NCBI GenBank assembly: GCA_038203025.1
Contig: JBBREK010000001.1
Span: 1-64,000, forward strand
Length of the DNA: 64,000 nucleotides
Reading direction: 5' to 3'
DNA from: UBA11346 sp038203025
Lineage (GTDB): Bacteria; Planctomycetota; UBA11346
In this document: piece by piece, positions 24,522 through 32,427 of the stretch
Numbering within the stretch: the stretch's first letter is position 1
How the letters are laid out: each line of letters begins with the position of its first letter
Notes under the pieces: model-generated
Databases searched by the model: none
Told to the model about the DNA's origin: nothing
The model's input: the letters and a program-made list of their open reading frames with translations, nothing else
Position numbers and translations under genes: made by a program

Positions 24522-25109
24522 TCAATCCAAACCCAGCTTTTCCAGGCCGTCCTCGTCGTAGCCGAGGTAGTGGCCCAACTCGTGATGCAGGGTCTGGCGG
24601 ACCTCCTCGTCGAACTGGCGTGCCGAGCCGCAGGAGTGCTCATGGCTGCGCCGCCAGACGTGGATGCGCGGGCTGACCAGGCCGTAGAGGCCCTCGCGTT
24701 CGCTGCGTTCGGCGCCTTCGAACAGGCCCATCAGTTCAGGGTCGTCGTAGTCCTCGAGCAGGTACGGTTCGGCGTAGTCGGCCATCACCAGGGTGACCTC
24801 GGCGAGCGCCGACTTCAAGTCGGCTGGCAGAGCCTCGCCGGCATCCCTGACCGAGCGCTGGAAGCGCGCCCAGGTGACCCGCCACGGCGCGTCGACCGGA
24901 CGCTGCGCGGCCCGGGTGGCGCGGGCGAAGGCGCGGTCGGCCTCGCGCAGCCGGTCAGCCCGTTCGAGATTACAGGCCAGGGCGTACCAGGCGTCCCCGT
25001 CGTCACCGTCGAGGGCCACGGCGCGGCTGGCGTGCTCGAGGCCCTGGCGGGGCTTGGCCTGGCGGTAGGCCTTCCAGGCGGCGTCGATGTGATGTTGGTT
25101 GGTGGCCAT
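24522..25109 (-). CDS. Zincin-like metallopeptidase (DUF1025/MMP-type) with TPR-like N-terminus
   Basis: 195 residues. The C-terminal HHELGHYLGYDEDGLEKLGL gives the H-E-x-x-H motif and third ligand of the minimal zincin family (Pfam Zincin_1 type). The N-terminal ~70 residues (AWKAYRQAKPRQGLEHASRA, then AWYALACNLERADRLREADR) look like two TPR-type helical repeats, an unusual addition since most members are only ~120 residues. Start at 25109; upstream codons belong to the divergent gap. There is no signal peptide, so it acts in the cytoplasm. Substrate is unknown. Confidence 0.8.
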   Translation of the reverse strand: MATNQHHIDAAWKAYRQAKPRQGLEHASRAVALDGDDGDAWYALACNLERADRLREADRAFARATRAAQRPVDAPWRVTWARFQRSVRDAGEALPADLKSALAEVTLVMADYAEPYLLEDYDDPELMGLFEGAERSEREGLYGLVSPRIHVWRRSHEHSCGSARQFDEEVRQTLHHELGHYLGYDEDGLEKLGLD

Positions 25110-25174
25110 GGGTCCGCGGTTCCGCGGGACGATCCGCATGCAGACTGCGGTGCAACGATGAGCCGGGGCCGCGC

Positions 25175-26299
25175 ATGATCTACGCCGACCACAACGCCAC
25201 CACCCCACCGCTGCCCGCAGTGGTCGAGGCGATGGCGCAGGCGATGCGTGAGGGCTGGGGCAATCCCGGTTCGCAGCAGCACGCCTTCGGTCGGCGGTCC
25301 CTTGCATTGGTGGACGGTGCGCGGGTCGAAGTCGCCGGCCTGCTGGGCGCCCGTACCGAAGAACTGGTCTTCACCAGCGGCGCCACCGAGGCCTGCAATC
25401 TCGCCATCCTCGGCCTGGGCGAGCGGCTCTTGGCGTCGCGCCCACGTCTGGTGACCTGCGCCACCGAGCATCCCGCTGTGCTTGAGCCGTTGCGACGGCT
25501 CGGCGAGGCCGGGGCCGAGGTCGTGGTGCTGCCGGTCGACGACCAGGGCCGCCTTGATCCGGCCGGGCTCGCGGCGGCGCTCGACGACCGCACGGGCCTG
25601 CTCTGTCTGATGCTGGCCAACAACGAGACCGGTGTGCTGCACGACGTCGCCGCGGCAGCGGCCCAGGCGCGGGCCCGGGGTGTGCTGACGGTGTGCGATG
25701 CCACCCAGGCGGTAGGCAAAGTGCCGGTCGAGGTCGCGGGGCTCGGCGTCGACGCCCTGGCCTGCACCGCGCACAAGCTCTACGGCCCGCAGGGCTGCGG
25801 CGCGCTGTGGTTGCGCCGTGGCCTCGGTCTTTCGCCACAGTTGCATGGCGGTGGGCAGGAGCGCGGTCTGCGCCCCGGCACCCACAACCTACCCGGCTTG
25901 GTCGGATTCGCCGCCGCCTGCCGGGCGGCCCGGGACGACGCGGCGGGACGCAGCGCCCACCTCGCCGCCGTGACCACGGCGCTGGAAGCACGCGTGCGGT
26001 CGCTGATCCCTGGTGTGGTGCTGCAGGGCGCCCAGGCGCCGCGCCTGCCCGGCACCAGCATGTTCACCGTCCCTGGCCTGCCCTCCGGCTGGCTGGCGAC
26101 GCAGACGGCGGTCGCTGTCAGCGGCGGCTCGACTTGTAGCGGCGGCACCGGTTCGTACGTGCTGCACGCCATGGGCTGGGCGGCGCGCGAAGCTGGCAAC
26201 AGCATTCGCGTCGGATTAGGTCTCAGTACCACCATGGCCGACGTCGCGGCCATCGCCGACAGCCTGGCGCGCGGAGCGGCGGCGCTGGGCGTCCGCTAG
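25175..26299 (+). CDS. Cysteine desulfurase (NifS/IscS-like)
   Basis: 374-residue PLP enzyme that removes sulfur from cysteine to give alanine and an enzyme persulfide for Fe-S or thio-cofactor assembly. MIYADHNATTP is the family start, EHPAVLEPL and LMLANNETGVL are PLP-contact loops, and the Schiff-base Lys is K201 in CTAHKLYGPQGCGAL. The persulfide Cys is C321 in SGGSTCSGG. The short loop around this Cys resembles NifS/IscS group I. No scaffold (IscU/SufU) is adjacent. It is divergent from the metallopeptidase across 65 bp. Confidence 0.9.
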   Translation: MIYADHNATTPPLPAVVEAMAQAMREGWGNPGSQQHAFGRRSLALVDGARVEVAGLLGARTEELVFTSGATEACNLAILGLGERLLASRPRLVTCATEHPAVLEPLRRLGEAGAEVVVLPVDDQGRLDPAGLAAALDDRTGLLCLMLANNETGVLHDVAAAAAQARARGVLTVCDATQAVGKVPVEVAGLGVDALACTAHKLYGPQGCGALWLRRGLGLSPQLHGGGQERGLRPGTHNLPGLVGFAAACRAARDDAAGRSAHLAAVTTALEARVRSLIPGVVLQGAQAPRLPGTSMFTVPGLPSGWLATQTAVAVSGGSTCSGGTGSYVLHAMGWAAREAGNSIRVGLGLSTTMADVAAIADSLARGAAALGVR

Positions 26300-26300
26300 C

Positions 26301-27644
26301 TCAGCCGGCGTAGACCATCAGGCGTGCCAGCACCGCCGGGGCCTGGCTGGCGAGGATGCGCAGACGCACTGCCTCGGCGCTGATCTGGCCGGTCTGGAGG
26401 ATGCGCTGGGCACCGATGGTGGTGCCGCGGGCGATCTCGTACCACGCTCCCCACGAACGCGCCTCGACGGTGAAGGCGGAGACGCGTTGGCCGAAGCGGA
26501 TGGCCTCCTCGATGCGGATGCCCCCGAGATCGGTGCGGCTGCCCAGTTCGACCACGACCTCGGCGGTCTCGGTTGGCGCCGCCCACCAGGTGTCGGGATC
26601 GCCATCGGTGAGTGACTCCTGGCCGGCGGCGGCGCGGCTGCGCGCCAGGTCGACGGCGGTGAAGGCCTCGACCAGGCCGTTGAAGCGCGCCAGTTCGACG
26701 ATGTCAGTGGCGGGGATCAGGCCGCGGCGATCCGGCGTCAGGTTGAGGTTCATGCTGGCGCCACGTCCGACGCTAGCCAGCCAGACGTCAAAGAGATTGT
26801 CGCCGCTGCGGGCGCGCTCGTGCTGGTGCCAGAACCAGCCCGGTCGGAGGCTGACGTCAACCTCGCTCGGACGCCAGACGCTGCCGTCGGCGTCGCCTTC
26901 GACCAGGCGCTGTTGCGAGTCGACTTTGCCGGGGGCGAAGCCCTCGGGCCGTACTTTGGCCCAGCAGGTGGCGCTGGTGAAGCCACCTTCGTTGCCGCAC
27001 CAGCGCAGGTCGGGGCCGGCATCGCTGAACAGGCAGGCCTCCGGCTGCAGTTGCCGGCACATGGCCCACAGTTCGTCGAAGCGGTAGTAGGTGCGGTTGT
27101 CGATGGCGCGCTTCTCCCGGGCGCCGCCGTAATAGCCGTCGCCGCCGTTGGCCCCATCGAACCACAGCTCGCACAACGGGCCGTAGTTCGACAGCAGTTC
27201 GCGCCACTGGGCATGGAAGACGTCGGTGTAGGCCGGCGTGCCGTAGGCGGCGTGGTTGCGGTCCCACGGCGAGCAGTACAGCCCGCAGGCGATGCCGCCG
27301 GCGCGGCAGGCGTCGACGAATTCGCGCACCACGTCGCCCGAGCCGCCACGGAACGGCGAGCGGCTGATGTTGTGTGGTGAGGTCGCGGTCGGCCACAGGC
27401 AGAAGCCATCATGGTGCTTGGCGGTGAGAATCAGGCCGGTGAGGCCACCGGCCTTCGCCGCCGCCACCCACTGGGCGCAGTCGAGGGCCTCGGGGGCGAA
27501 CACGCTTTCGGCCTCGTCGCCGTAGCCCCACTCGCGGTCGGTGAAGGTGTTGACCGTGAAGTGCACGAAACCGTAGCGCTCGCGGCGGTGCCAGGCGAGC
27601 TGGCGCGGGCTGGGGACGGGGCCGTGCGGGACTGGGAGCGGCAT
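26301..27644 (-). CDS. Alpha-L-fucosidase, GH29
   Basis: 447 residues. YGFVHFTVNTFTDREWGYGD, LILTAKHHDGFCLWP and CELWFDGANGG are GH29 signatures; the nucleophile is the Asp of WFDG (D163). The C-terminal ~120 residues (from about 325) form a beta-sandwich like an F5/8 or CBM32 module (VVVELGSRTDLGGIRIEEA). There is no signal peptide, suggesting it acts on imported oligosaccharides. Start at 27644 has a strong Shine-Dalgarno (GAGAGGA). An AraC regulator is transcribed divergently 51 bp away and is the likely controller. Confidence 0.9.
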   Translation of the reverse strand: MPLPVPHGPVPSPRQLAWHRRERYGFVHFTVNTFTDREWGYGDEAESVFAPEALDCAQWVAAAKAGGLTGLILTAKHHDGFCLWPTATSPHNISRSPFRGGSGDVVREFVDACRAGGIACGLYCSPWDRNHAAYGTPAYTDVFHAQWRELLSNYGPLCELWFDGANGGDGYYGGAREKRAIDNRTYYRFDELWAMCRQLQPEACLFSDAGPDLRWCGNEGGFTSATCWAKVRPEGFAPGKVDSQQRLVEGDADGSVWRPSEVDVSLRPGWFWHQHERARSGDNLFDVWLASVGRGASMNLNLTPDRRGLIPATDIVELARFNGLVEAFTAVDLARSRAAAGQESLTDGDPDTWWAAPTETAEVVVELGSRTDLGGIRIEEAIRFGQRVSAFTVEARSWGAWYEIARGTTIGAQRILQTGQISAEAVRLRILASQAPAVLARLMVYAG

Positions 27645-27695
27645 GGTGATTCCTCTCAGGATACTCAATGATAAGCCTAGAGGCATTGGAATACC
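27645..27695. promoter_or_regulatory. Divergent promoter/operator region, fucosidase and AraC
   Basis: This 51-bp AT-richer gap holds the inverted half-sites CAATG (27666-27670) and CATTG (27684-27688). It is a plausible AraC-family binding site controlling both genes. Confidence 0.35.
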
Positions 27696-28556
27696 ATGTC
27701 GATTATGATCCATGATGTGTCGTTTCCACTCCAGGGTCACGACGCCGCAGCCCCGGTCCGCGACCGGCTGCCGCTGCGACTGATCGAGTTGTCGGGTTGC
27801 GCCATCGACTCCCGCTGGGGCGGCGACGACATGACGGCGCCGACCTGGCGGCTCTACTTCGATCTCGATGATGGGGCCGAGGCCTGGGTGCACGGACGCT
27901 GCACCGCGCTGCGTGCCGGCCACCTCTACCTCGTGCCGGCCTGGCTACGCTGGTCTGGACGCTGCCGGCGGCCGGTCCGTCACTTCAATGCCATGTTCGA
28001 TCTGCCGGCCCTGCCGCGCGAACGCGTGATGGCGCTGTGTCGGGAGGTCGTGCCGCTGGCCGCGCCGGGCGATGCCCTGGCTGGCGCCTGGATGGACTGT
28101 GCCGTCGCCCAGGCCTCCGTGGCGCAGGCCGGTGCCACGCACATAGCCAACGGCCACGCCGTCGTCTGGGCTGCGCTGGCCAGGCTGTTCGTCATCCTGG
28201 GCGTTGAGACCGACGCTCTGGTGCCGGCCGATCGGCATCACGACTTCGAACGCCTGCGCCACTGGGTCGAGCAGCGTCTCGACCAGCGTCTGCCACGATC
28301 CGCGCTGGCCCGTGCCGCCGGAGTCAGCGAGGCCGAACTGGCCCGTCGTTGCGCCGTGGCACTTGGCACGTCGCCGGCCCGCTGGCTACGCGACCTGCGT
28401 GTGGCGCGGGCGGCCGAGCTGCTGCGCGCCAGCGACGTGCCGATCGAGACGGTGGCGGAGCACTGCGGCCTGGGCGACCGCAGCCGGTTCAGCAAGGTGT
28501 TCGCCCGGGTGGTCGGCTGCGGCCCCGCAGGCTTCCGGCGGCGATTCCGGGGCTAG
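27696..28556 (+). CDS. AraC-family regulator
   Basis: 286 residues. An N-terminal sensing domain (~1-180) without obvious catalytic residues is followed by two helix-turn-helix motifs. HTH1 reads SALARAAGVSEAELARRCAV, then ARWLRDLRVARAAELLRASD links to HTH2 IETVAEHCGLGDRSRFSKVF and ARVVGCGPAGFRRRF. Being divergent from the fucosidase, it most likely responds to fucose or a fucosylated ligand, an inference from position. Confidence 0.85.
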   Translation: MSIMIHDVSFPLQGHDAAAPVRDRLPLRLIELSGCAIDSRWGGDDMTAPTWRLYFDLDDGAEAWVHGRCTALRAGHLYLVPAWLRWSGRCRRPVRHFNAMFDLPALPRERVMALCREVVPLAAPGDALAGAWMDCAVAQASVAQAGATHIANGHAVVWAALARLFVILGVETDALVPADRHHDFERLRHWVEQRLDQRLPRSALARAAGVSEAELARRCAVALGTSPARWLRDLRVARAAELLRASDVPIETVAEHCGLGDRSRFSKVFARVVGCGPAGFRRRFRG

Positions 28557-28567
28557 ACTGCGGTCAG

Positions 28568-29380
28568 ATGCCGCTTCCTCCGAGCACCACGACGCTGGTT
28601 CGGCCGCCTGGCGAGGCGGCTCCGGCCAGCTTCCTTGCCATCAGCCGGGTCGAGGCGGCGCAGGCCGGCGGCTGGGACCGGCATCGCCATGCCGAACACG
28701 AGGCCATCATCGCCGTCTCCGGCACCTACCACGGCACCGTGAATGGCAGCGCGGTGATGCTCGCCCCTGGCGAGGTCCTGGTGGTGAAGCCGGGCGACTG
28801 GCACGAGGACAAGCTGCGGCCGGGCACCGTCTACTTCGCCTTGTGGTTCCGACTGCCGGGCGGCCTGTTCGCCGACGGCGTGGCGGCTGAGCAGCAGGTT
28901 TCCCGGCCACCTGGCGAAACGTTGCTCACCGCCGCTCGGCAGCTGCAGGGTTTGATCGGATCGGGCGCCACCCCGGCGCGGCTGGACGCAAGTCTGTCGG
29001 CGCTGATCGGCCAGCTGGTCGACGGCCTGCCCAGCGAGGCCCGTGCCCCGGCGTTCTCCATCGATGCCAGCTTCGCCGCCCGGTTGCACACCGTATTCGC
29101 TCGACTGCCCGCCGGCAGGCTCTCGACAGCGGCGTTAGCCCAGGCCGCCGGACTCAGCCGCCGGACCTTCGAGCGCTGTTGCCGTGACGAACTCGGCTGC
29201 GGTCCGGCCGAGGCCTACGCCCGTTGGCGGCTGCGCCGCGCCGGCGAACTGCTGCGTACCACCGACTGGCCGGTGCGCGCAGTCAGCGACATCATGGGCT
29301 TTGCCAACCCGTTCCACTTCAGCCGCGCCTTCACCCGCCTGCACGGCGCTCCGCCGGCCACCTGGCGCACGCGGCCTTGA
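28568..29380 (+). CDS. AraC-family regulator with cupin-like sensor
   Basis: 270 residues. The N-terminal cupin pattern (DRHRHAEHEAIIAVSGTYHG, then LAPGEVLVVKPGDWHEDKL) is a sugar-binding fold typical of AraC regulators. The C-terminal HTH pair is AALAQAAGLSRRTFERCCRD and VRAVSDIMGFANPFHFSRAF, ending TRLHGAPPATWR. It lies 11 bp after another AraC gene in the same direction, so the pair may be co-transcribed. Its TGA directly abuts the convergent hisB stop, forming TGATCA. Confidence 0.85.
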   Translation: MPLPPSTTTLVRPPGEAAPASFLAISRVEAAQAGGWDRHRHAEHEAIIAVSGTYHGTVNGSAVMLAPGEVLVVKPGDWHEDKLRPGTVYFALWFRLPGGLFADGVAAEQQVSRPPGETLLTAARQLQGLIGSGATPARLDASLSALIGQLVDGLPSEARAPAFSIDASFAARLHTVFARLPAGRLSTAALAQAAGLSRRTFERCCRDELGCGPAEAYARWRLRRAGELLRTTDWPVRAVSDIMGFANPFHFSRAFTRLHGAPPATWRTRP

Positions 29381-30028
29381 TCAGGCCAACAGGCCCTTGG
29401 TGGACGGCACGCCGGTACCGCTGACGCGGATGGCCTGGCGCAGGGCGCGGGCGAAGGCCTTGAAGCCCGCCTCGATGATGTGGTGGCTGTTGCGGCCGGC
29501 GCGCTGGTGCAGGTGCACGGTGATGCAGGCCTGGTCGGCGAGGGCGCCGAAGAATTCCGGGACCAGCTCGGTGGCGAGGCCGCCGACTGACGCCGCTGGC
29601 GGGGCCAGTTCGTAGGTCAGCCAGCCGCGGCCGCTGATGTCTACGGTCGCCTCGACCAGTGCCTCGTCGAGCGGGCAGGCAATGTGGCCGAAGCGCTCGA
29701 TGCCGGACTTGTCGCCGACGGCCTGACGCAGGCACTGGCCGAGCACGATACCGCAGTCCTCGGTGGTGTGGTGGCCATCGATGTGCAGATCGCCCTTGCA
29801 CGACAGCCGCATGGTGGTGCCGCTGTGCTTGGCCAGTGCCTCAAGCATGTGGTCGAGGAATCCGATGCCGGTGGCGATCTCGCTGGCGCTGCTGCTGCTG
29901 CTGCTGCTGCTGCCGCTGCCGCTGCCGCTGCCGCTGCCGCTGCCGCTGCCGCTGCCGCTGTCGAGATCCCAGGTGGCGGTGATGTCGGTCTCGCGCGTCT
30001 TGCGCGTCACGGTCGCGGTGCGGGGCAT
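29381..30028 (-). CDS. hisB: Imidazoleglycerol-phosphate dehydratase with a Ser/Gly repeat insertion
   Basis: Dehydrates IGP to imidazole acetol phosphate in histidine synthesis. The 215 residues include TGIGFLDHMLEALAKHSG, DLHIDGHHTTEDCGI and AGRNSHHIIEAGFKAFARAL, whose His/Glu residues bind the catalytic Mn. A loop after DLD (residue 23), normally about five residues, holds (Ser-Gly) eight times and then eight Ser. This is encoded by a hexanucleotide/trinucleotide repeat at 29888-29959. The frame is preserved, so the enzyme should still fold. No other his biosynthesis gene is near, and the reverse-strand AraC ends at its stop. Confidence 0.92.
   Translation of the reverse strand: MPRTATVTRKTRETDITATWDLDSGSGSGSGSGSGSGSGSSSSSSSSASEIATGIGFLDHMLEALAKHSGTTMRLSCKGDLHIDGHHTTEDCGIVLGQCLRQAVGDKSGIERFGHIACPLDEALVEATVDISGRGWLTYELAPPAASVGGLATELVPEFFGALADQACITVHLHQRAGRNSHHIIEAGFKAFARALRQAIRVSGTGVPSTKGLLA
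29888..29959. repeat. In-frame microsatellite inside hisB
   Basis: On the + strand, GCT eight times (29888-29911) and then GCC-GCT eight times (29912-29959), 72 bp in all. Every unit is a whole number of codons, so length changes would alter only the Ser/Gly loop. Confidence 0.95.
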
Positions 30029-30188
30029 GGCCGCAGGATAGCGCTGGCCTTTGCAGAGGCCACTACCCGGGAATCAAGAGCCGCGCAGCGGCGACGGCCG
30101 CGCAGCGGCGGTGGGTGGATAACCTGGGCGCAGCCCCTCCGCCCACGATCTTGGAGCCTGCGACAAGATCGAGCCGGGACAAAGGCCG

Positions 30189-30205
30189 CGGGGGCAGGGC
30201 CCCCG
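30189..30205 (-). terminator. Hairpin just downstream of the UDPGP gene
   Basis: CGGGGGC-AGG-GCCCCCG with perfect 7-bp arms sits 4 nt beyond the stop codon. No U-tract follows, so it may be an RNA-end protector or a weak terminator. A second hairpin (GATCTTG/CAAGATC, around 30148-30171) lies further on. Confidence 0.5.
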
Positions 30206-30209
30206 AGCA

Positions 30210-31556
30210 TCAGCCTTCGAGGTAGTAGTCGCCAGTGACGGCTGGGACGCGGCCGTCCCAGCGCGCCAGGAACTGCGCCTGGGTGGCGGCAAACAGGGGC
30301 GAGATCTCGATGCGGGCGGCGGCGGGCAGCTCGACGCGCACCCCGGCGGTGCGCAGCCAGCCGGCGTACTGCGCGCTGGCGATGGCGATGGCGGTGGCCG
30401 AGCTGTCGTCGCCCTCCTTGTTCTTCACCGGTGCGAACTCGTCGCCACGGCCAATGACCAGGCCGAGCGAGGTCGCGGCCTCGGGTACCAGGTCGAAGAT
30501 GAAGCGTTCGTTCTTCCAGCCGACGGTCTCGGCTGGCCAGGCCTTAAGCGGCTTCTTTGAGCGGTGCAGCGGCAGCTTGAAGCCCTTCTTGGCCAAGCGG
30601 TCGAGGAAGCCGACCGACCAGCAGTGCATCGCCGGTGAACCCCAGCGATAGATGATCTCGCCGTCGGCGTGGCGCAGGCGGGTCTGCTCGGGCGTTAGTT
30701 CAGTGTACTCGACGATGCGGTCGCGGCCGTCGACCTTGACCAGATGGCCGAGCTTCTCGTCGGGGTGCGCCTTCTCCAGGACCTTGCTGATCACGTCGGC
30801 GTCTTCGCTCTCGGCCAGACCGACCAGCACCGGGTCATCGACCGGGGCGAGGATGTTGTCGACCTGGATGTAGACGATCTGGCGCACGCCCTCGGCGGAC
30901 AGGCGCGCCAGATTGCCGCTGTCGACCAGCGCGGTGTGGCAGCCGCCGTGGCCGTCGGGGTTCTCCAGCAGCCGGCCGGGGGCGGCGAGCAGGGCCCCGC
31001 CGTCGAGCGCGATCGAGGGCACGGTGCCCTGGCTGAAGAAGCGAGCCTGGCCATCGGCCAGGCCGAAGTCGCTGTGTGCGGCGAAGAACTGCCGCGTCTC
31101 GGCGTCGGTGGTCGGGCTGGTCATGACCAGGAACGGCACGGTGCGACCGATGCGTCGCGACAGCGACAGCACCTTCTCGGCCTGCAGTTGGTAGATGCTC
31201 TTGCCGCTGTGCGGCGCGATGGTGAAGCAGCCCTTGGGCGCGGTCGAACCAAGGCGCGTGCCCTGGCCGCCGGCGACCATGAGCACGGCGATGGCCCCGG
31301 CGCGGTAGGCGGCCTCGCCGCGGGTCGCCAGCTCGGTACTGCGCTGGTCGCGTTCGGCCTGGTCGAGGACGCGGCTCTTGGCTACGGCGTTAGCCGCTGG
31401 CGGTTCGCTGGGATGCTGCAGCTCGGCCCAATCGATGGCGGCGAGGCGCGCGCAGAAGGCGGCGCGGACGTCGGCGTCGAGGGTCTTGGCGTGCTCGAGG
31501 AGGTGGCCCTGGCCATGGCTGGCGAGGGTATCGGCGAGGGCGAAGGCGTCGGGCAT
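30210..31556 (-). CDS. UDPGP-family uridylyltransferase (UDP-sugar pyrophosphorylase)
   Basis: 448 residues related to eukaryotic UDP-GlcNAc/UDP-glucose pyrophosphorylases rather than bacterial GalU or GlmU. The nucleotide loop VLMVAGGQGTRLGSTAPKGC is at about residues 91-110. VPFLVMTSPTTDAETRQFF, LLENPDGHGG and YIQVDNILAPVDDP are further signatures, the last carrying the metal-binding Asp. It transfers UMP from UTP to a hexose-1-phosphate; whether glucose or GlcNAc cannot be fixed. Start at 31556 (MPDAFALADT). Such genes are frequent in Planctomycetes. It may feed the polysaccharide and glucan pathways here. Confidence 0.85.
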   Translation of the reverse strand: MPDAFALADTLASHGQGHLLEHAKTLDADVRAAFCARLAAIDWAELQHPSEPPAANAVAKSRVLDQAERDQRSTELATRGEAAYRAGAIAVLMVAGGQGTRLGSTAPKGCFTIAPHSGKSIYQLQAEKVLSLSRRIGRTVPFLVMTSPTTDAETRQFFAAHSDFGLADGQARFFSQGTVPSIALDGGALLAAPGRLLENPDGHGGCHTALVDSGNLARLSAEGVRQIVYIQVDNILAPVDDPVLVGLAESEDADVISKVLEKAHPDEKLGHLVKVDGRDRIVEYTELTPEQTRLRHADGEIIYRWGSPAMHCWSVGFLDRLAKKGFKLPLHRSKKPLKAWPAETVGWKNERFIFDLVPEAATSLGLVIGRGDEFAPVKNKEGDDSSATAIAIASAQYAGWLRTAGVRVELPAAARIEISPLFAATQAQFLARWDGRVPAVTGDYYLEG

Positions 31557-31696
31557 AGGCGGGATGGTGATAGGAAAGACGGGGATGCCAGTGGGGGCCT
31601 GAGAGCGACGAGCGGGGTCGGGGCGGCCCCCGATCTGATGCGGGGCTAACAAAAGCGCCTCGGTTCCTGCAACGGCTTACGAGCTGTTAGAGGGCG

Positions 31697-31764
31697 GCTC
31701 CAGCTCGTCGCAGGGGCAATGACGGCATTGCACCGCCGACGAGCTGGAGCTCATCGGTCCCAGG
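31697..31764. repeat. Second palindromic repeat family, copy 2 with inverted arm
   Basis: The 28-nt unit at 31737-31764 matches 24493-24520 (26/28). A perfect 14-bp inverted partner GCTCCAGCTCGTCG lies at 31697-31710, giving a 26-nt-loop structure between hu and the UDPGP gene. Confidence 0.7.
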
Positions 31765-31772
31765 AACGAAAG

Positions 31773-31797
31773 CACCCCCGGCCAAAGGCCGGGGGTG
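31773..31797 (-). terminator. Rho-independent-like terminator of the HU gene
   Basis: Perfect 11-bp-arm hairpin CACCCCCGGCC-TTT-GGCCGGGGGTG on the minus strand, 38 nt past the HU stop, followed by CTTTCGTT. This is the best terminator candidate in the window, though the T-run is interrupted. Confidence 0.7.
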
Positions 31798-31834
31798 GCG
31801 TTCGAAAAGCGACTGTCGCCGTGAGGCGATCAGT

Positions 31835-32203
31835 TCACTTCTTGAACTTCTCCTTGGCTTCCTTGGCAAAGCGGAAGACGAGCTTGGCGCTCTTCGGCTT
31901 GGCCTTGACCTGAATCTCCTTGCCGAAGGAGACGATGGTGCGGGCGGGCTTGGCGGGGATCTCGCGCAGGACGACCTTGCCGAGGCCGGGGATCTTGGCG
32001 CCGACCGGGGCGTAGGCGAAGAGCACGTCAACCAGGCTCTCGACGATGCAGGCGGCCTGCTTCTTCGAGATCTCGGGCAGGCCGGCGGAGGCGACGGCGC
32101 ACGCGAGGTGGGTGTTGAGCTTGCTGGCGGTGTAGCCGCGCTCGCCCTTCTTGGGGCCCTTGCTGAGGTCGACGAGGGGCTTCTTGGACTTGGCCTTGGC
32201 CAT
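31835..32203 (-). CDS. HU-family DNA-binding protein with basic ends
   Basis: 122 residues versus about 90 for E. coli HU. The core (ASKLNTHLACAVASAGLPEI, then VVLREIPAKPAR) keeps the helix pair, the tight GLGK turn (PGLGKVVLR) and the beta-arm region. It has an N-terminal Lys-rich extension (MAKAKSKKPLVDLSKGPKKG) and a basic tail (FRFAKEAKEKFKK), so it probably compacts the chromosome. Strong Shine-Dalgarno (GGGAGAA). It is likely highly expressed, with its own promoter upstream and terminator downstream. Confidence 0.9.
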   Translation of the reverse strand: MAKAKSKKPLVDLSKGPKKGERGYTASKLNTHLACAVASAGLPEISKKQAACIVESLVDVLFAYAPVGAKIPGLGKVVLREIPAKPARTIVSFGKEIQVKAKPKSAKLVFRFAKEAKEKFKK

Positions 32204-32241
32204 GTGATTTCTCCCAAAGGGGGAAAGGGTTATGGCACGTC

Positions 32242-32269
32242 TCTGTATGTGGCATCACAGGGTTGTCCA
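32242..32269 (-). promoter_or_regulatory. Candidate sigma-70-like promoter for the HU gene
   Basis: On the minus strand, TGGACA (32264-32269) and TACAGA (32242-32247) with a 16-nt spacer, about 40 nt before the HU start. Weak match to the consensus. Confidence 0.35.
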
Positions 32270-32427
32270 CAGGAATCCGCAATCGAGGTCGATGGGAGCA
32301 CGGAAAAAACCGGGCTTGCCGAACAGGCGGGGGCGGGAGAAGCGGAAAATGCAGGCGTGTGGCGACCGCCGCCGCCGGCCTCGTCTCCGCTCTTCCGTGT
32401 TGCGGGACCTCCATATCCTCACGCGTC

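Noticed and set aside
32262..32274. DnaA-box-like TTGTCCACA suggesting an origin
   Set aside because: A single imperfect match without a cluster or neighbouring dnaA/dnaN genes.
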